Assembly (NCBI GenBank): GCA_910577095.1
Contig: CAJTLY010000018.1
Location: 1 to 34,804, forward strand
Reading direction: 5' to 3'
DNA from: an uncultured Alphaproteobacteria bacterium
Lineage (GTDB): Bacteria > Pseudomonadota > Alphaproteobacteria > RF32 > CAG-239
DNA length: 34,804 bases
Shown: in pieces, positions 1 to 7,563 of the stretch
How positions within the stretch are numbered: the stretch's first letter is position 1
How the letters are laid out: every line of letters begins with the position of its first letter
The notes under the pieces: generated by a model
What the model saw: only the letters and a program-made list of their open reading frames with translations
Database searches by the model: none
What the model was told of the DNA's origin: nothing
Program-made: the position numbers and the translations under genes

Positions 1-227
1 GGAAACCTTTTATACCAAATTATTATCTACAACTATTTCCGTTTTATTATTCAATGAGAGAATACAGACCCGCGTTTTCCGGACAATCCAGAAACGTCTC
101 CGCTTGGTTCCTTCTCATAACGGTCGGTTGTACGATCCGGTTTCGACATCCCCGTCTCAAGCTCAGGCTTCCGACGATCAAATATTTCCGAAAACAGATT
201 TAAACAACAATTAAAACCATTTGTATT

Positions 228-1448
228 ATGAAAACTAACAAATTCTGGTTCGCAACGGCAGCAGCTGCCCTTGTAACCGTTATGAGCGTGTTCACCTCCT
301 GCAGCAAGGAAGACGAACCTTTCCTGCCCGAAGTGATCGAAAGCGAGGTTCTCGAAGCCGGTCTCAGCAATGAGGTCAACGAGGTTTCCGGAACCGAAGG
401 CACCAAACTGAGCTACGAATCCTGGATTGTGGTCAAGGGACAAACCCGCGCCGCTTTCGAGAACAAAGTCTCCGTTACTCTCTGCAACACTCTTAATACG
501 GTGAACGAAGAAATCGAAGTCGAAAACTGGAAAACAGGAAAACCCCAGACAAGCATCAGCTATAAAGAAGGCGATGTTCGCGAAGACGGTTTTGTGACGG
601 TCATCGATTCGGTTTTAGTTTATCAAGTGGCATTTGACAATTTCTCATTTAACTATGAGCTTGTTTATCAGGTGCCGGTTTATGATGACGGCGTGACTAA
701 TCAGACGATGCCCTACCATCGATATGAAAATATCGTTGACAAAGGCGGAAATTTCACCGACCTCGAAACGTTAAATGACGGCGATTATGTATATGCAAGA
801 AAACTTTATCAGCATATAATCGAAGTTACCTTTAACGGGAAGGTTTATGAAGTTGCGGCAAACATTACTTTACTGCGTATGATCGGTCCCGCAAACGTGC
901 CGTATATTGTCAAAAGTCGTTTAATTTCTGATGGTGCCGGCGTGGTAAATAACGCCGTTCTTTCAATGTTGGTTGTCGAACAAACTTGGTCTGACGGCCG
1001 CGTTGAAGAAAAGCGTTACGACCTGACATTGAATGCCTATGTAATGAGCGAAACGTTAAATGAACTGACCATTTCGGGCTACAAAAATGACCTGAAAATG
1101 CTTCATGGGACAATCAGTGACGGCAAAACCTACAGTCGCCAAAAAGAGGATCAGTTTGTCACCTCGTATGTTTCTGAGCAGATATATACCGCAAGCTACA
1201 ATTATTTCTCGGTAAATATCACTCTTGTTCACGATGTGGCAACATACGACGACGGTATTTCCACGTTTGAATTTCCAACTTTCAAATACGGAAAAATAAC
1301 CGATCAAACGACATTTAGTTTCAACAACTCTTCGCAGGATGAACAAGGAGAATATGATGTATATATCTTCAAGCATCATATCATTGCCGAGTTTGATCAA
1401 ATGCATCCTGAAGGAGAAGTCGTAACCAGTGTTGTCGTCAGAAAATAA
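228..1448 (+). CDS. Surface lipoprotein, Bacteroidetes-like signal, two internal repeats
   Basis: A predicted exported lipoprotein of 406 residues with unknown function. The N-terminus has a basic start (MKTNK), a hydrophobic stretch to about residue 23, and the lipobox FTSC followed by SKEDE. An acidic tract directly after the lipidated Cys resembles the Bacteroidetes surface lipoprotein export signal more than a proteobacterial LAGC lipobox. The mature part looks beta-rich and repeats itself: a block ending VYDDG...HRYENI...KLYQHIIEVTF (about residues 145–205) recurs as ATYDDG...FKYGKI...IFKHHIIAEF (about 330–390). It is paralogous to the gene at 1669. The ATG has no clear Shine-Dalgarno sequence, only an A-rich leader. 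A strong terminator follows, so it is probably monocistronic. I do not recognise a family; an adhesin or substrate-binding role is only a guess. Confidence 0.75.
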   Translation: MKTNKFWFATAAAALVTVMSVFTSCSKEDEPFLPEVIESEVLEAGLSNEVNEVSGTEGTKLSYESWIVVKGQTRAAFENKVSVTLCNTLNTVNEEIEVENWKTGKPQTSISYKEGDVREDGFVTVIDSVLVYQVAFDNFSFNYELVYQVPVYDDGVTNQTMPYHRYENIVDKGGNFTDLETLNDGDYVYARKLYQHIIEVTFNGKVYEVAANITLLRMIGPANVPYIVKSRLISDGAGVVNNAVLSMLVVEQTWSDGRVEEKRYDLTLNAYVMSETLNELTISGYKNDLKMLHGTISDGKTYSRQKEDQFVTSYVSEQIYTASYNYFSVNITLVHDVATYDDGISTFEFPTFKYGKITDQTTFSFNNSSQDEQGEYDVYIFKHHIIAEFDQMHPEGEVVTSVVVRK

Positions 1449-1467
1449 ATTCTGACTTGCTGAAAAG

Positions 1468-1499
1468 ATACCGTTCCTGCACAGGAACGGTATTTTTTT
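1468..1499 (+). terminator. Intrinsic terminator after lipoprotein 1
   Basis: A 12-bp perfect inverted repeat (ATACCGTTCCTG / CAGGAACGGTAT, arms 1468–1479 and 1482–1493) with a minimal loop, followed by a run of seven T. It lies 20 bp past the stop codon of the first lipoprotein. Confidence 0.9.
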
Positions 1500-1534
1500 G
1501 CCCGCCGCCGATTTTAGACCAAAAGCAAATACGT

Positions 1535-1562
1535 TTGACAAAAAAAGCAAACCCGTTATAAT
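1535..1562 (+). promoter_or_regulatory. Consensus sigma70 promoter of lipoprotein 2
   Basis: A perfect TTGACA (1535–1540) and a perfect TATAAT (1557–1562) are separated by 16 bp, about 106 bp before the second lipoprotein ATG. This is a proteobacterial sigma70-type promoter, unlike the Bacteroidetes TTTG/TAnnTTTG type, so the gene is probably expressed by the host machinery even if its coding sequence looks foreign. It implies a roughly 100-nt 5' untranslated region. Confidence 0.7.
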
Positions 1563-1668
1563 ACAAGACAGGTAAAAAATTATTCTGTCCGATTATCAGT
1601 TACGCTTATTATTTCCAATTGGAGAAAATTTTACCGCAAACCGAGTAATAACTAAAAATTCAACTTAT

Positions 1669-2895
1669 ATGAGAACAAAAAATTACTGGCAGGCCGCTCT
1701 GTTTTGCATGGCAGCGCTGCTGACGGCTTCATGTTCGCATGATGACGACGGCTACTGGGACCTTCCGCCCGCCGGGCTTCCCGATTACAGCTACTTCCGC
1801 ACCGGATGGGATCAGGAATCTTTGCAAATCGATTCGTCGGCAACGGCACAAACCGTTTTTTCTTACCGCTCATGGGCAGAAGCCGCAACGATCCGCAGAA
1901 CCGAAACTTCTCTTCAGGCAGCGCTCGAAAACGTAAACACCGAAGTAACGGTCAATGACTTTATCATCGGCACTCCGCAATCGGCTCTTGATTATCAGGC
2001 CGTGCAAAGCCGCCGCGAAAGAAATGTCACGATTACCGATTCTCTGATGATTTACCGCCAACGCTACCGGAATTTTACGCTCGAATACCGCATGCCTTTC
2101 CAGTCGGCGTTTTACAACGACGGCAAAACTTCCGGCCAAATGGCGCATCTCCGCTTCAGTCCGCAGATCCGCGATCACGGTTATACGGTGAGCGATCTCA
2201 AAAGCGAAACCGAAAACGGCAGCGTCTTTATGCGCAAGCTGTTCCGCCACTCGATTTCGGTTTGTTTTAACGGCAAAGACTACCAAGCCGCCGCAACCGT
2301 GATTCTGAAACGGCGCGCCGGCAACGAAAACGAAGACTTTGTGGTTAAAAGCGCCTTAGTCGACTCGGGAATCAAAAACCTGTCCAACCAGGGCAATCAC
2401 GCTTCCTACACCTCCTGGCTCAAGGTCAAACAAACGTTTAACAGCGGAAAGCAGGAAATCCAAACGTTTGAAGTTCTGATGTACGGAATAATGGCCACAC
2501 AGCCGCTGACATCCGTCAAAATCAACGGTAAGACACTGATTCGCGAAGGCGGCGGTTTTGATGACGAGTCAACCCATGTTCAGACAGTGGCACGTAACAA
2601 ATACGTGGACGCCCTGTATTATGAACGCCCTTATACGGTGACTTATAATTTCGGAACCGTGACCACGGTTTTTCAGCATGTCGAAGCCTTTTACAACGAC
2701 GGTTTTGCCGTTCTCGAATTTCCCTGTATCAAATACACCGAAATCAAAGACAACGGCAGCCTCAAGGCATTGTCCCATCACGAGGACCAGCACGGAAGCT
2801 ACGGCGAATACCTTTTTTCCCATACCGTGACGGCAAAGTTCAAATCGTATGTCCACAGCGAGAAAAACAGTATTCAGGCGATCGTGACCGACTGA
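1669..2895 (+). CDS. Surface lipoprotein, paralog of the upstream gene
   Basis: A 408-residue predicted lipoprotein: basic start (MRTKNYW), hydrophobic helix, lipobox LTASC, then SHDDDG. The acidic tract after Cys again resembles the Bacteroidetes surface-export signal. It aligns along its length with the preceding lipoprotein, for example SYRSWAEA/SYESWIVV near residue 65, the YNDGKTSGQMAHLRFS / YDDGVTNQTMPYHRYE block, and KLFRHSISVCFNGKDYQAA / KLYQHIIEVTFNGKVYEVA. The same two-fold internal repeat is present (second copy FYNDGFAVLEFPCIKY near residue 345). Function is unknown. It has its own consensus promoter and terminator. The pair is best read as a tandem gene duplication. Confidence 0.75.
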   Translation: MRTKNYWQAALFCMAALLTASCSHDDDGYWDLPPAGLPDYSYFRTGWDQESLQIDSSATAQTVFSYRSWAEAATIRRTETSLQAALENVNTEVTVNDFIIGTPQSALDYQAVQSRRERNVTITDSLMIYRQRYRNFTLEYRMPFQSAFYNDGKTSGQMAHLRFSPQIRDHGYTVSDLKSETENGSVFMRKLFRHSISVCFNGKDYQAAATVILKRRAGNENEDFVVKSALVDSGIKNLSNQGNHASYTSWLKVKQTFNSGKQEIQTFEVLMYGIMATQPLTSVKINGKTLIREGGGFDDESTHVQTVARNKYVDALYYERPYTVTYNFGTVTTVFQHVEAFYNDGFAVLEFPCIKYTEIKDNGSLKALSHHEDQHGSYGEYLFSHTVTAKFKSYVHSEKNSIQAIVTD

Positions 2896-2911
2896 AACCG
2901 GTAAAATTTTC

Positions 2912-2945
2912 AAAACGTCGTTCCGATCCGGGAACGACGTTTTTT
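2912..2945 (+). terminator. Intrinsic terminator after lipoprotein 2
   Basis: A 13-bp perfect stem (AAAACGTCGTTCC, 2912–2924, with GGAACGACGTTTT, 2931–2943), a 6-nt loop, then T-rich sequence. Confidence 0.88.
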
Positions 2946-2970
2946 ATTATTTGGCATCCCTTTCACGCAG

Positions 2971-3008
2971 ACAAAAAAGCGCAACGGAAACCCGTTGCGC
3001 TTTTTTGT
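2971..3008 (-). terminator. Intrinsic terminator, probably bidirectional
   Basis: A 17-bp perfect stem (arms 2971–2987 and 2992–3008) with loop AAAC and A/T tracts at both ends. It sits between convergent genes and can end the minus-strand gene that stops at 3023 as well as readthrough from the lipoprotein side. Confidence 0.88.
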
Positions 3009-3022
3009 CGTTCACAAAACAA

Positions 3023-3541
3023 TCAGACCATTTTCAGCAAAACGCCGCCGTTGTTGCAATTTGCTTCGCAAACGGTGCCGTTACAAAGATCAACCGACAC
3101 CGCCTGTCCTTCTTTCAAACACCAAAAAGGACGGGTGAGCGGAATCTCGGCAGCGCCGCAGGCCTGAAGAATCTCGTTGATGCGCGATAACAGTGAGGTT
3201 ACCAGCATCAGCTCTTCGTATTCCAACATAGCTTCTCCCGTTTCCCGAGCAAAGGCTTCCGCATCGTCAACACCGCAACCGCAAATTTGCATGTTCATGC
3301 TGAGTGTCAGCGTTTCGGCCAGCTTTATGCCCGACAGCTCGGCATCGTTGTCAAACTGCTCGCATTCACCGTCCTCATAGAGGAAGGCAAAACGGGAAAG
3401 AGGCGTCAGAGAAGAACTTGTCTTGGCATAGGGCTTGGCTGCATTATATGCCGAAAGCCAGGTGCCGAACTCACACGGATCGATGCCTTGGGCAACCATA
3501 TCCGTATACAACTTTTCAAATTTAATAATATCCATAGGCAT
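3023..3541 (-). CDS. Hypothetical protein, 172 aa
   Basis: Function not recognised. It is a soluble-looking, acidic protein with scattered Cys residues (ICGCGVDDAEAF near residue 85; CNGTVCEANCNNGG near the C-terminus) but no regular metal-binding spacing and no signal peptide. The first ATG lies immediately after the TGA of the upstream gene; a second ATG two codons later (3535) is also possible. There is no Shine-Dalgarno sequence, so translation may be coupled to the upstream gene. A strong terminator follows. Confidence 0.6.
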   Translation of the reverse strand: MPMDIIKFEKLYTDMVAQGIDPCEFGTWLSAYNAAKPYAKTSSSLTPLSRFAFLYEDGECEQFDNDAELSGIKLAETLTLSMNMQICGCGVDDAEAFARETGEAMLEYEELMLVTSLLSRINEILQACGAAEIPLTRPFWCLKEGQAVSVDLCNGTVCEANCNNGGVLLKMV

Positions 3542-3973
3542 TCAAATTGTAATTGCTGCACGTGAAACATATAAGGCGCCTTTCGTCTGCATCAAATGGC
3601 ACCCGGAAGAGGCGTTGACCACATATCCGAAAAACTTGTCGCCGCCGGCAACCCAATAGACCGTACCGTCGAGAAGATAATCGGCATTAACACCGTTTTC
3701 CCGCAATACTCTGATCGTACCGTTAATTTCCGCTTTATGCGCCACCCACAAATCAAACTCGTCTTTCAGAGCCAGATAACCAAAGTGTCCGTCTGCAAAT
3801 TTCAAACGTTCACACTGCCGTTCCGCCCCTTGATAATTCATCTGAATTTGATTTTTAAGACTGATTAAAGTACCGTCGACTACAATTGCAATAACTTTCT
3901 TGCCCCGCAACAGCTCATTCGTGACAGTTCCGTCCAAATAGAGCACTTCGCAAAGTAATTCTTCTGGTTTCAT
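3542..3973 (-). CDS. Hypothetical protein, about 144 aa
   Basis: Function not recognised. I place the start at MKPEELLCEV (3973) because the preceding sequence is an A/T-rich leader like those of the genes at 4609 and 5273; the frame is open upstream to 4081 and another ATG lies at 3997. No Shine-Dalgarno sequence is visible. The protein has a hydrophobic beta-like segment (KKVIAIVVDGTLISL) but no signal peptide. Its stop codon abuts the ATG of the next gene (TGAATG), so the two are probably coexpressed and may act together. Confidence 0.55.
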   Translation of the reverse strand: MKPEELLCEVLYLDGTVTNELLRGKKVIAIVVDGTLISLKNQIQMNYQGAERQCERLKFADGHFGYLALKDEFDLWVAHKAEINGTIRVLRENGVNADYLLDGTVYWVAGGDKFFGYVVNASSGCHLMQTKGALYVSRAAITI

Positions 3974-4082
3974 ATAATATAATTTAATAATTGTCATTAA
4001 GATTGAGTATGATCGATTTTTGACAGAAGTCAAACCATTTCTTGGCCCAACGTTATGCGGCCGCGATACATTCTTCCGCAAA

Positions 4083-4112
4083 ACAAAAAAGCGTGCCCGA
4101 AGACACGCTTTT
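4083..4112 (-). terminator. Intrinsic terminator of the gene at 4133–4609
   Basis: A 9-bp stem (AAAAGCGTG at 4087–4095 with CACGCTTTT at 4104–4112) and, on the minus strand, a downstream T tract. It lies 21 bp past the stop codon at 4133. Confidence 0.85.
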
Positions 4113-4132
4113 GCTTCTTTAACAATGATCGT

Positions 4133-4609
4133 TTACAACCTGGCTTCCAGTTCTTTTGCAAAAACGGAGGGTTGCACGCCGAACGCTTCCTGCCAGCTGT
4201 GGCTGATTTTTCGCCCCCACCAGATCACGCTCCTTTTCAGAGTCTGACTTTTCACGGTCAGAAGCAATCTTTGATGCGCGGGAGACAAAAACAGCTCACG
4301 CAGCGTTTGCTCGGCTTCGCGGCGATCGGGACAAGCCGCGAGATGAGAAGCCATCACCGGGAACGGATTACACGGATCGTCAGATACTCCAACCATATGG
4401 TCGTGTTTACGGGTTTCGCGATATTGTTTCATCTGACAGACCATGCGGTTAACCAGCGTCATCAGGGCGGACTGCCGTTCCGGTTCAAAGAAAGCTCTGC
4501 TTCCTCTCAACTGCGGATTTTTCAACGCTGTTTCGCCGGCAGCGGAATGCTTAAGTTCATTGTTGATGACAAACAGATAATGTGTTTTTCTTTTGTTCAT
4601 TTTGTACAT
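4133..4609 (-). CDS. Hypothetical protein, 158 aa
   Basis: Function not recognised. It is a basic, soluble-looking protein (starts MYKMNKRKTHYLFVINNE; second possible start at Met4, 4600). The leader TTATTAATTATTAAAT before the ATG has no Shine-Dalgarno sequence and resembles the leaders of its neighbours. It contains FEPERQSALMTLVNRMVCQM in the middle and RSVIWWGRKISHSWQEAFG near the C-terminus. It has its own terminator. Confidence 0.55.
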   Translation of the reverse strand: MYKMNKRKTHYLFVINNELKHSAAGETALKNPQLRGSRAFFEPERQSALMTLVNRMVCQMKQYRETRKHDHMVGVSDDPCNPFPVMASHLAACPDRREAEQTLRELFLSPAHQRLLLTVKSQTLKRSVIWWGRKISHSWQEAFGVQPSVFAKELEARL

Positions 4610-4822
4610 ATTTAATAATTAATAAATAAGGATCGTTATAAAGACAATTTATCAGACAAAAATGCCAAAATCAACAAAAATCTGTATAACGTCTTGAAAA
4701 AACATGAATTATAAGAACAGTTATCAGTTTGAGAAACGAAGCTTCTTTTCCGACCTCCAACACACATATGTCAAATCGATTACCCATTGAGACCGACTCC
4801 GTTTTTTCGGTTTAAAACAAAG

Positions 4823-4856
4823 AAAAGCGAGCCGGCATTGTATCCGGTTCGCTTTT
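4823..4856 (-). terminator. Intrinsic terminator of the gene at 4878–5273
   Basis: A 13-bp stem with one mismatch (arms 4823–4835 and 4844–4856) and an 8-nt loop. On the minus strand a T-rich stretch follows. It lies 22 bp past the stop codon. The rest of the 4610–4877 gap shows nothing I can identify. Confidence 0.8.
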
Positions 4857-4877
4857 CAGAATGAAAGAGAAAGAAGT

Positions 4878-5273
4878 TTACTTGTACTTGAGCAGTACGC
4901 CGGCGGTCTTGTCATGCTGAAGCATGTGACCGTTGACGAGCGAGTAGGCTTCGACTTCGCCGGTATCGGGATTCTGAGTCCAGATATACTCCGACACGAT
5001 GTTGAGCGGGCTTCCGGCCTGAGCGAACATCTTGCGAACCTCGGCCTGACGGGTGCGGATCTGCGAAAAGTCTTTCAGACTGATCAGGGCGCAGCCGTGA
5101 GCTTCGGCGAGTTGCAGGGCGTCTTCGGCGATCATTCTTTTGTCGCTTCCGTGAAGAGAACTGATATGACTGCGGTTCTCGAGTTCGATTCCGATAACCG
5201 GAACGTTGTAAAACTCTTCCATCGTTGCTCCACCTTCGTAAAGATAACGCAACTTGAACTTTCTTTTTTCCAT
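4878..5273 (-). CDS. Hypothetical protein, 131 aa
   Basis: Function not recognised. It is a small soluble protein: MEKRKFKLRYLYEGG, then a beta/alpha pattern (VPVIGIELENRSH...DALQLAEAHGCALISLKDF) and a C-terminal part IWTQNPDTGEVEAYSLVNG. There is no signal peptide or membrane segment. The ATG is preceded by an A/T-rich leader without a Shine-Dalgarno sequence. A good promoter with a 12-bp palindrome at the expected transcription start lies upstream, which points to repression by a DNA-binding protein. Confidence 0.55.
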   Translation of the reverse strand: MEKRKFKLRYLYEGGATMEEFYNVPVIGIELENRSHISSLHGSDKRMIAEDALQLAEAHGCALISLKDFSQIRTRQAEVRKMFAQAGSPLNIVSEYIWTQNPDTGEVEAYSLVNGHMLQHDKTAGVLLKYK

Positions 5274-5296
5274 GTTTATGATAATTAATTAATAGG

Positions 5297-5308
5297 TTTT
5301 GTACAAAA
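5297..5308. promoter_or_regulatory. Palindromic operator candidate TTTTGTACAAAA
   Basis: A perfect 12-bp palindrome located 3 bp downstream of the -10 box of the minus-strand promoter at 5312–5340, where a repressor would block initiation. The same 12-mer occurs upstream of the five-gene operon at 10974–10985. Confidence 0.5.
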
Positions 5309-5311
5309 CGG

Positions 5312-5340
5312 ATGGTAACATTTTTGTATTTTTTTGTCAA
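5312..5340 (-). promoter_or_regulatory. Sigma70-type promoter of the gene at 4878–5273
   Basis: On the minus strand, TTGACA (5335–5340) and TACCAT (5312–5317) are separated by 17 bp, about 38 bp before the ATG at 5273. Confidence 0.6.
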
Positions 5341-5398
5341 TAAAATAATGACGATTTGTCACTTTTTCCGTTTTTTCTTTTTTTGAGATATTCGGTGT

Positions 5399-5704
5399 TC
5401 ACAATTCCAAAATATATCCTTCGTCAAAACCGCCGCGTTGCTGCCGTTTTTTTTCTGCACATGCCGCAACCTCATCCATCGTCACACCGTTGAGACAGCA
5501 TATCGCCGTAATCACCTCCAGCACGTCGGCAGCTTCTTCGGTTAAATTCTGCCGATCATCAGCGCTGCGAAATTCTTCGCACTCCTCAAGCAGTTTAAGC
5601 CACAGCGCCTGCCGATACTCTGCCCCTTCGGCACGATAAAACACCGCCTTTTCACCTTTGGCAACAATCATTTCCGGTATTTTGTCACGAACCAGCTTTT
5701 TCAT
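5399..5704 (-). CDS. MazG-like nucleoside triphosphate pyrophosphohydrolase
   Basis: A 101-residue all-alpha NTP-PPase fold protein of the phosphoribosyl-ATP pyrophosphohydrolase-like group that begins MKKLVRDKIPE. The Mg-binding acidic motif is visible: EECEE (40–44) and EEAAD (56–60), i.e. the ExxE...ExxD pattern. Family members hydrolyse nucleoside triphosphates to monophosphate and pyrophosphate, often as house-cleaning enzymes. It is not next to his genes, so HisE is unlikely. The start has a GCGGAG ribosome-binding site 6–7 nt upstream. The gap to rplQ carries the rplQ terminator, so it is probably expressed separately. Confidence 0.8.
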   Translation of the reverse strand: MKKLVRDKIPEMIVAKGEKAVFYRAEGAEYRQALWLKLLEECEEFRSADDRQNLTEEAADVLEVITAICCLNGVTMDEVAACAEKKRQQRGGFDEGYILEL

Positions 5705-5791
5705 TTCTTTCTCCGCAAATATTTCTTAATGTTTCCGTCGATCCTCGAAACATTCCCTCTGTCATGGTTGGACAAACGGTATTTCGGAAAT

Positions 5792-5825
5792 AAAAAACAG
5801 GAGAACTTTGCAGTCTCCTGTTTTT
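5792..5825 (-). terminator. Intrinsic terminator of rplQ
   Basis: A 12-bp perfect stem (AAAAACAGGAGA at 5793–5804 with TCTCCTGTTTTT at 5814–5825), a 9-nt loop, and a minus-strand T tract. It lies 19 bp past the rplQ stop codon. Confidence 0.9.
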
Positions 5826-5843
5826 CAAACCGATCAATCGCGA

Positions 5844-6350
5844 CTATTCGTCTTTCTTCGATTTCTTCTCAGCCTTTTTCTCAGCTTTGGCTTCGGCTTT
5901 TTTAACTTCTTCGGCAACCGCTTTCTCAGCCGCTTCGGCAGCGGCTTTTTCTTCGGCAACGCGAGCCAGGTCTTTGGCACCTTTGGCATTGACGTCGCGG
6001 TCAACCAATTCGATAACAGCCATCGGCGCAGCATCGCCGTAACGGATGCCGGCTTTCAAAACGCGGGTATAACCGCCGTTGCGTTCTTTATAGCGTTCGG
6101 CCAGAGTCGAGAACAATTTGGCAACAACTTCATTGTCGCGCAAAAAGGCCAAAGCCATACGGCGACTGTTCAGATCGCCTTTTTTGGCAAAAGTGATCAT
6201 GCTGTCGGCAAAGGTTCTCAATTCCTTGGCTCTCGGCAGGGTAATCGTAATCTGTTCGTGAGTCAGCAGAGCGTTGGTCAAATTTGAGAACAAAGCTCTT
6301 CTCTGATTCTTCGGCATATTAAATTTTCTGTGTTTATCACCATGTCTCAT
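5844..6350 (-). CDS. rplQ: Ribosomal protein bL17 with long charged tail
   Basis: Large-subunit protein L17 (start MRHGDKHRKFNMPKNQRRAL; Shine-Dalgarno AAGGA upstream). The L17 core spans about residues 1–120 and ends around AAPMAVIELVDR. After it comes a tail of about 48 residues made almost only of Ala, Lys and Glu (AEEKAAAEAAEKAVAEEVKK and on), making the protein 168 residues. In most bacteria rplQ directly follows rpoA; here rpoA ends at 11167 and five accessory genes plus dtd lie between. The gene has its own promoter and terminator and is therefore monocistronic. Confidence 0.95.
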   Translation of the reverse strand: MRHGDKHRKFNMPKNQRRALFSNLTNALLTHEQITITLPRAKELRTFADSMITFAKKGDLNSRRMALAFLRDNEVVAKLFSTLAERYKERNGGYTRVLKAGIRYGDAAPMAVIELVDRDVNAKGAKDLARVAEEKAAAEAAEKAVAEEVKKAEAKAEKKAEKKSKKDE

Positions 6351-6469
6351 GGCATTTTCCTTTCATATTCTCTGTTGCTTTGACGGGGCAAAGCGGATAA
6401 AACTTACGCCGACACTACCTTCATAAATACCGGCACTTCGTGAACAAACTCAATTCACAATTCAAGCGC

Positions 6470-6498
6470 AATATATAGAAGTTTTTTATTTTTGGCAA
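6470..6498 (-). promoter_or_regulatory. rplQ promoter
   Basis: On the minus strand, TTGCCA (6493–6498) and TATATT (6470–6475) are separated by 17 bp, about 120 bp before the rplQ ATG. This supports independent transcription of rplQ. Confidence 0.6.
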
Positions 6499-6604
6499 GC
6501 ACTTTTTACGCCGTTTTTTATTGTCAAACAATAAAATAATGCTTGTCTTTCGGCGCAGCTGCCGTTACTTTCGGCAATAGCAAATTAACAGGAGAACATT
6601 ATCA

Positions 6605-7042
6605 ATGCGCCTTCTCATCCAACGGGTCACAAAAGCTTCGGTTACCGTCGACAACTGCCGGGTGGCCGAAATCGGCAACGGTCTGCTCATTTTCATCGGC
6701 GTCTTTAAAAACGACGGTCGCGAACAGGCCGAATATCTGGCACGCAAAGCGGCAGCTTTACGGATTTTTGAAGATGATGCCGGCAAGATGAATCTTTCGG
6801 TCAAAGATGTCGGCGGCAGCGCCCTGGTGGTTTCGCAGTTTACGTTGGCCGGGAACACTGCCCGCGGCAACCGTCCCGGCTTTGACAACGCAGCCGGACC
6901 CGAAGCCGCTCGACCACTCTACGAATATTTTTCCGATTGTCTCCGCAGCCAGGGGATCGAAGTGCAAAACGGCATTTTTCAGGCAGATATGGCTGTCGAA
7001 TTGCTTAACGACGGCCCGGTCACTTTTTTGCTCGAAAAATAA
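6605..7042 (+). CDS. dtd: D-aminoacyl-tRNA deacylase
   Basis: A 145-residue DTD that hydrolyses D-aminoacyl-tRNAs (and glycyl-tRNA-Ala) in the cytoplasm, protecting translation. Both family motifs are present: SQFTL at 77–81 (usual SQxTL) and NDGPVT at 135–140 (usual NxGPVT), plus RGNRPGF at 87–93. Length is normal. The ATG has AGGAG 10 nt upstream. It is convergent with the deaminase-fold gene; only 2 bp separate the stop codons and no hairpin lies between, so the transcripts may overlap. Confidence 0.96.
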   Translation: MRLLIQRVTKASVTVDNCRVAEIGNGLLIFIGVFKNDGREQAEYLARKAAALRIFEDDAGKMNLSVKDVGGSALVVSQFTLAGNTARGNRPGFDNAAGPEAARPLYEYFSDCLRSQGIEVQNGIFQADMAVELLNDGPVTFLLEK

Positions 7043-7044
7043 AC

Positions 7045-7563
7045 TTATTTAAAATCGCGGTAAATGCGCGAAGCCACCGGCCCCTTGTCATTCTGATACT
7101 TGCCGTGATAAAGCTTAATGTCGCCGGTTGTTTTCCAAAACGTTATCTGTGCAATCGGCATATTTTTATACAAACGCACCGGCATCGTGGCATATAAATG
7201 AAAAGTCACGTTGCATTTGCATCCGATGTCAAACAGACCGGACGTGATATGAATAAAAAGCCCCAACCGCGCAATGCTTGATTTTGCATGAACGATCGGC
7301 ACATAAAAGTCGCTGCCGACAAACTCGTTGCTGCAACCGAGCAGAAACTCGCCGCGCTTCATTTCATAACCTTCGTCGGGAATCTCAAATTCCTTTGTAT
7401 GCGGTTCCTTTTTCGGATCCAACACTTCGTCGGTATACATCACCAACTTATCGCCTAAGGTCAGATCATAGGAATTGGTGGTTGCCGCTTCAGGCTTAAA
7501 CGGTTCAATCACGATTTTGCCGTTTAAAACTTCCTCAGTTATCTTATTTCCCGTCAGTATCAA
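7045..7563 (-). CDS. dCTP deaminase-fold paralog lacking the catalytic Glu
   Basis: A dCTP deaminase/dUTPase-superfamily protein. The best start is the TTG at 7563, which has GGAGAG 5 nt upstream and yields MILTGNKI..., matching the sister protein's MILTGSEI; an upstream in-frame ATG (7641) would add 26 unrelated residues. Conserved family elements are present: IVIEPF (17–22), NSYDLTLG (30–37) and AKSSIARLG (93–101). At the position of the catalytic Glu of dCTP deaminase (E138 in E. coli, within VLEF) this protein has His122 (TFHLYA). It is therefore unlikely to deaminate by the standard mechanism. It overlaps the upstream paralog by 20 bp. Possible roles are a regulatory subunit, a nucleotide-binding sensor, or altered chemistry. 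Confidence 0.8.
   Translation of the reverse strand: MILTGNKITEEVLNGKIVIEPFKPEAATTNSYDLTLGDKLVMYTDEVLDPKKEPHTKEFEIPDEGYEMKRGEFLLGCSNEFVGSDFYVPIVHAKSSIARLGLFIHITSGLFDIGCKCNVTFHLYATMPVRLYKNMPIAQITFWKTTGDIKLYHGKYQNDKGPVASRIYRDFK

Noticed and set aside
51..443. A 130-aa minus-strand open frame at the left edge
   Set aside because: Overlaps the signal peptide region of lipoprotein 1 on the other strand and has no ribosome-binding site. The first 227 bp otherwise show nothing identifiable.
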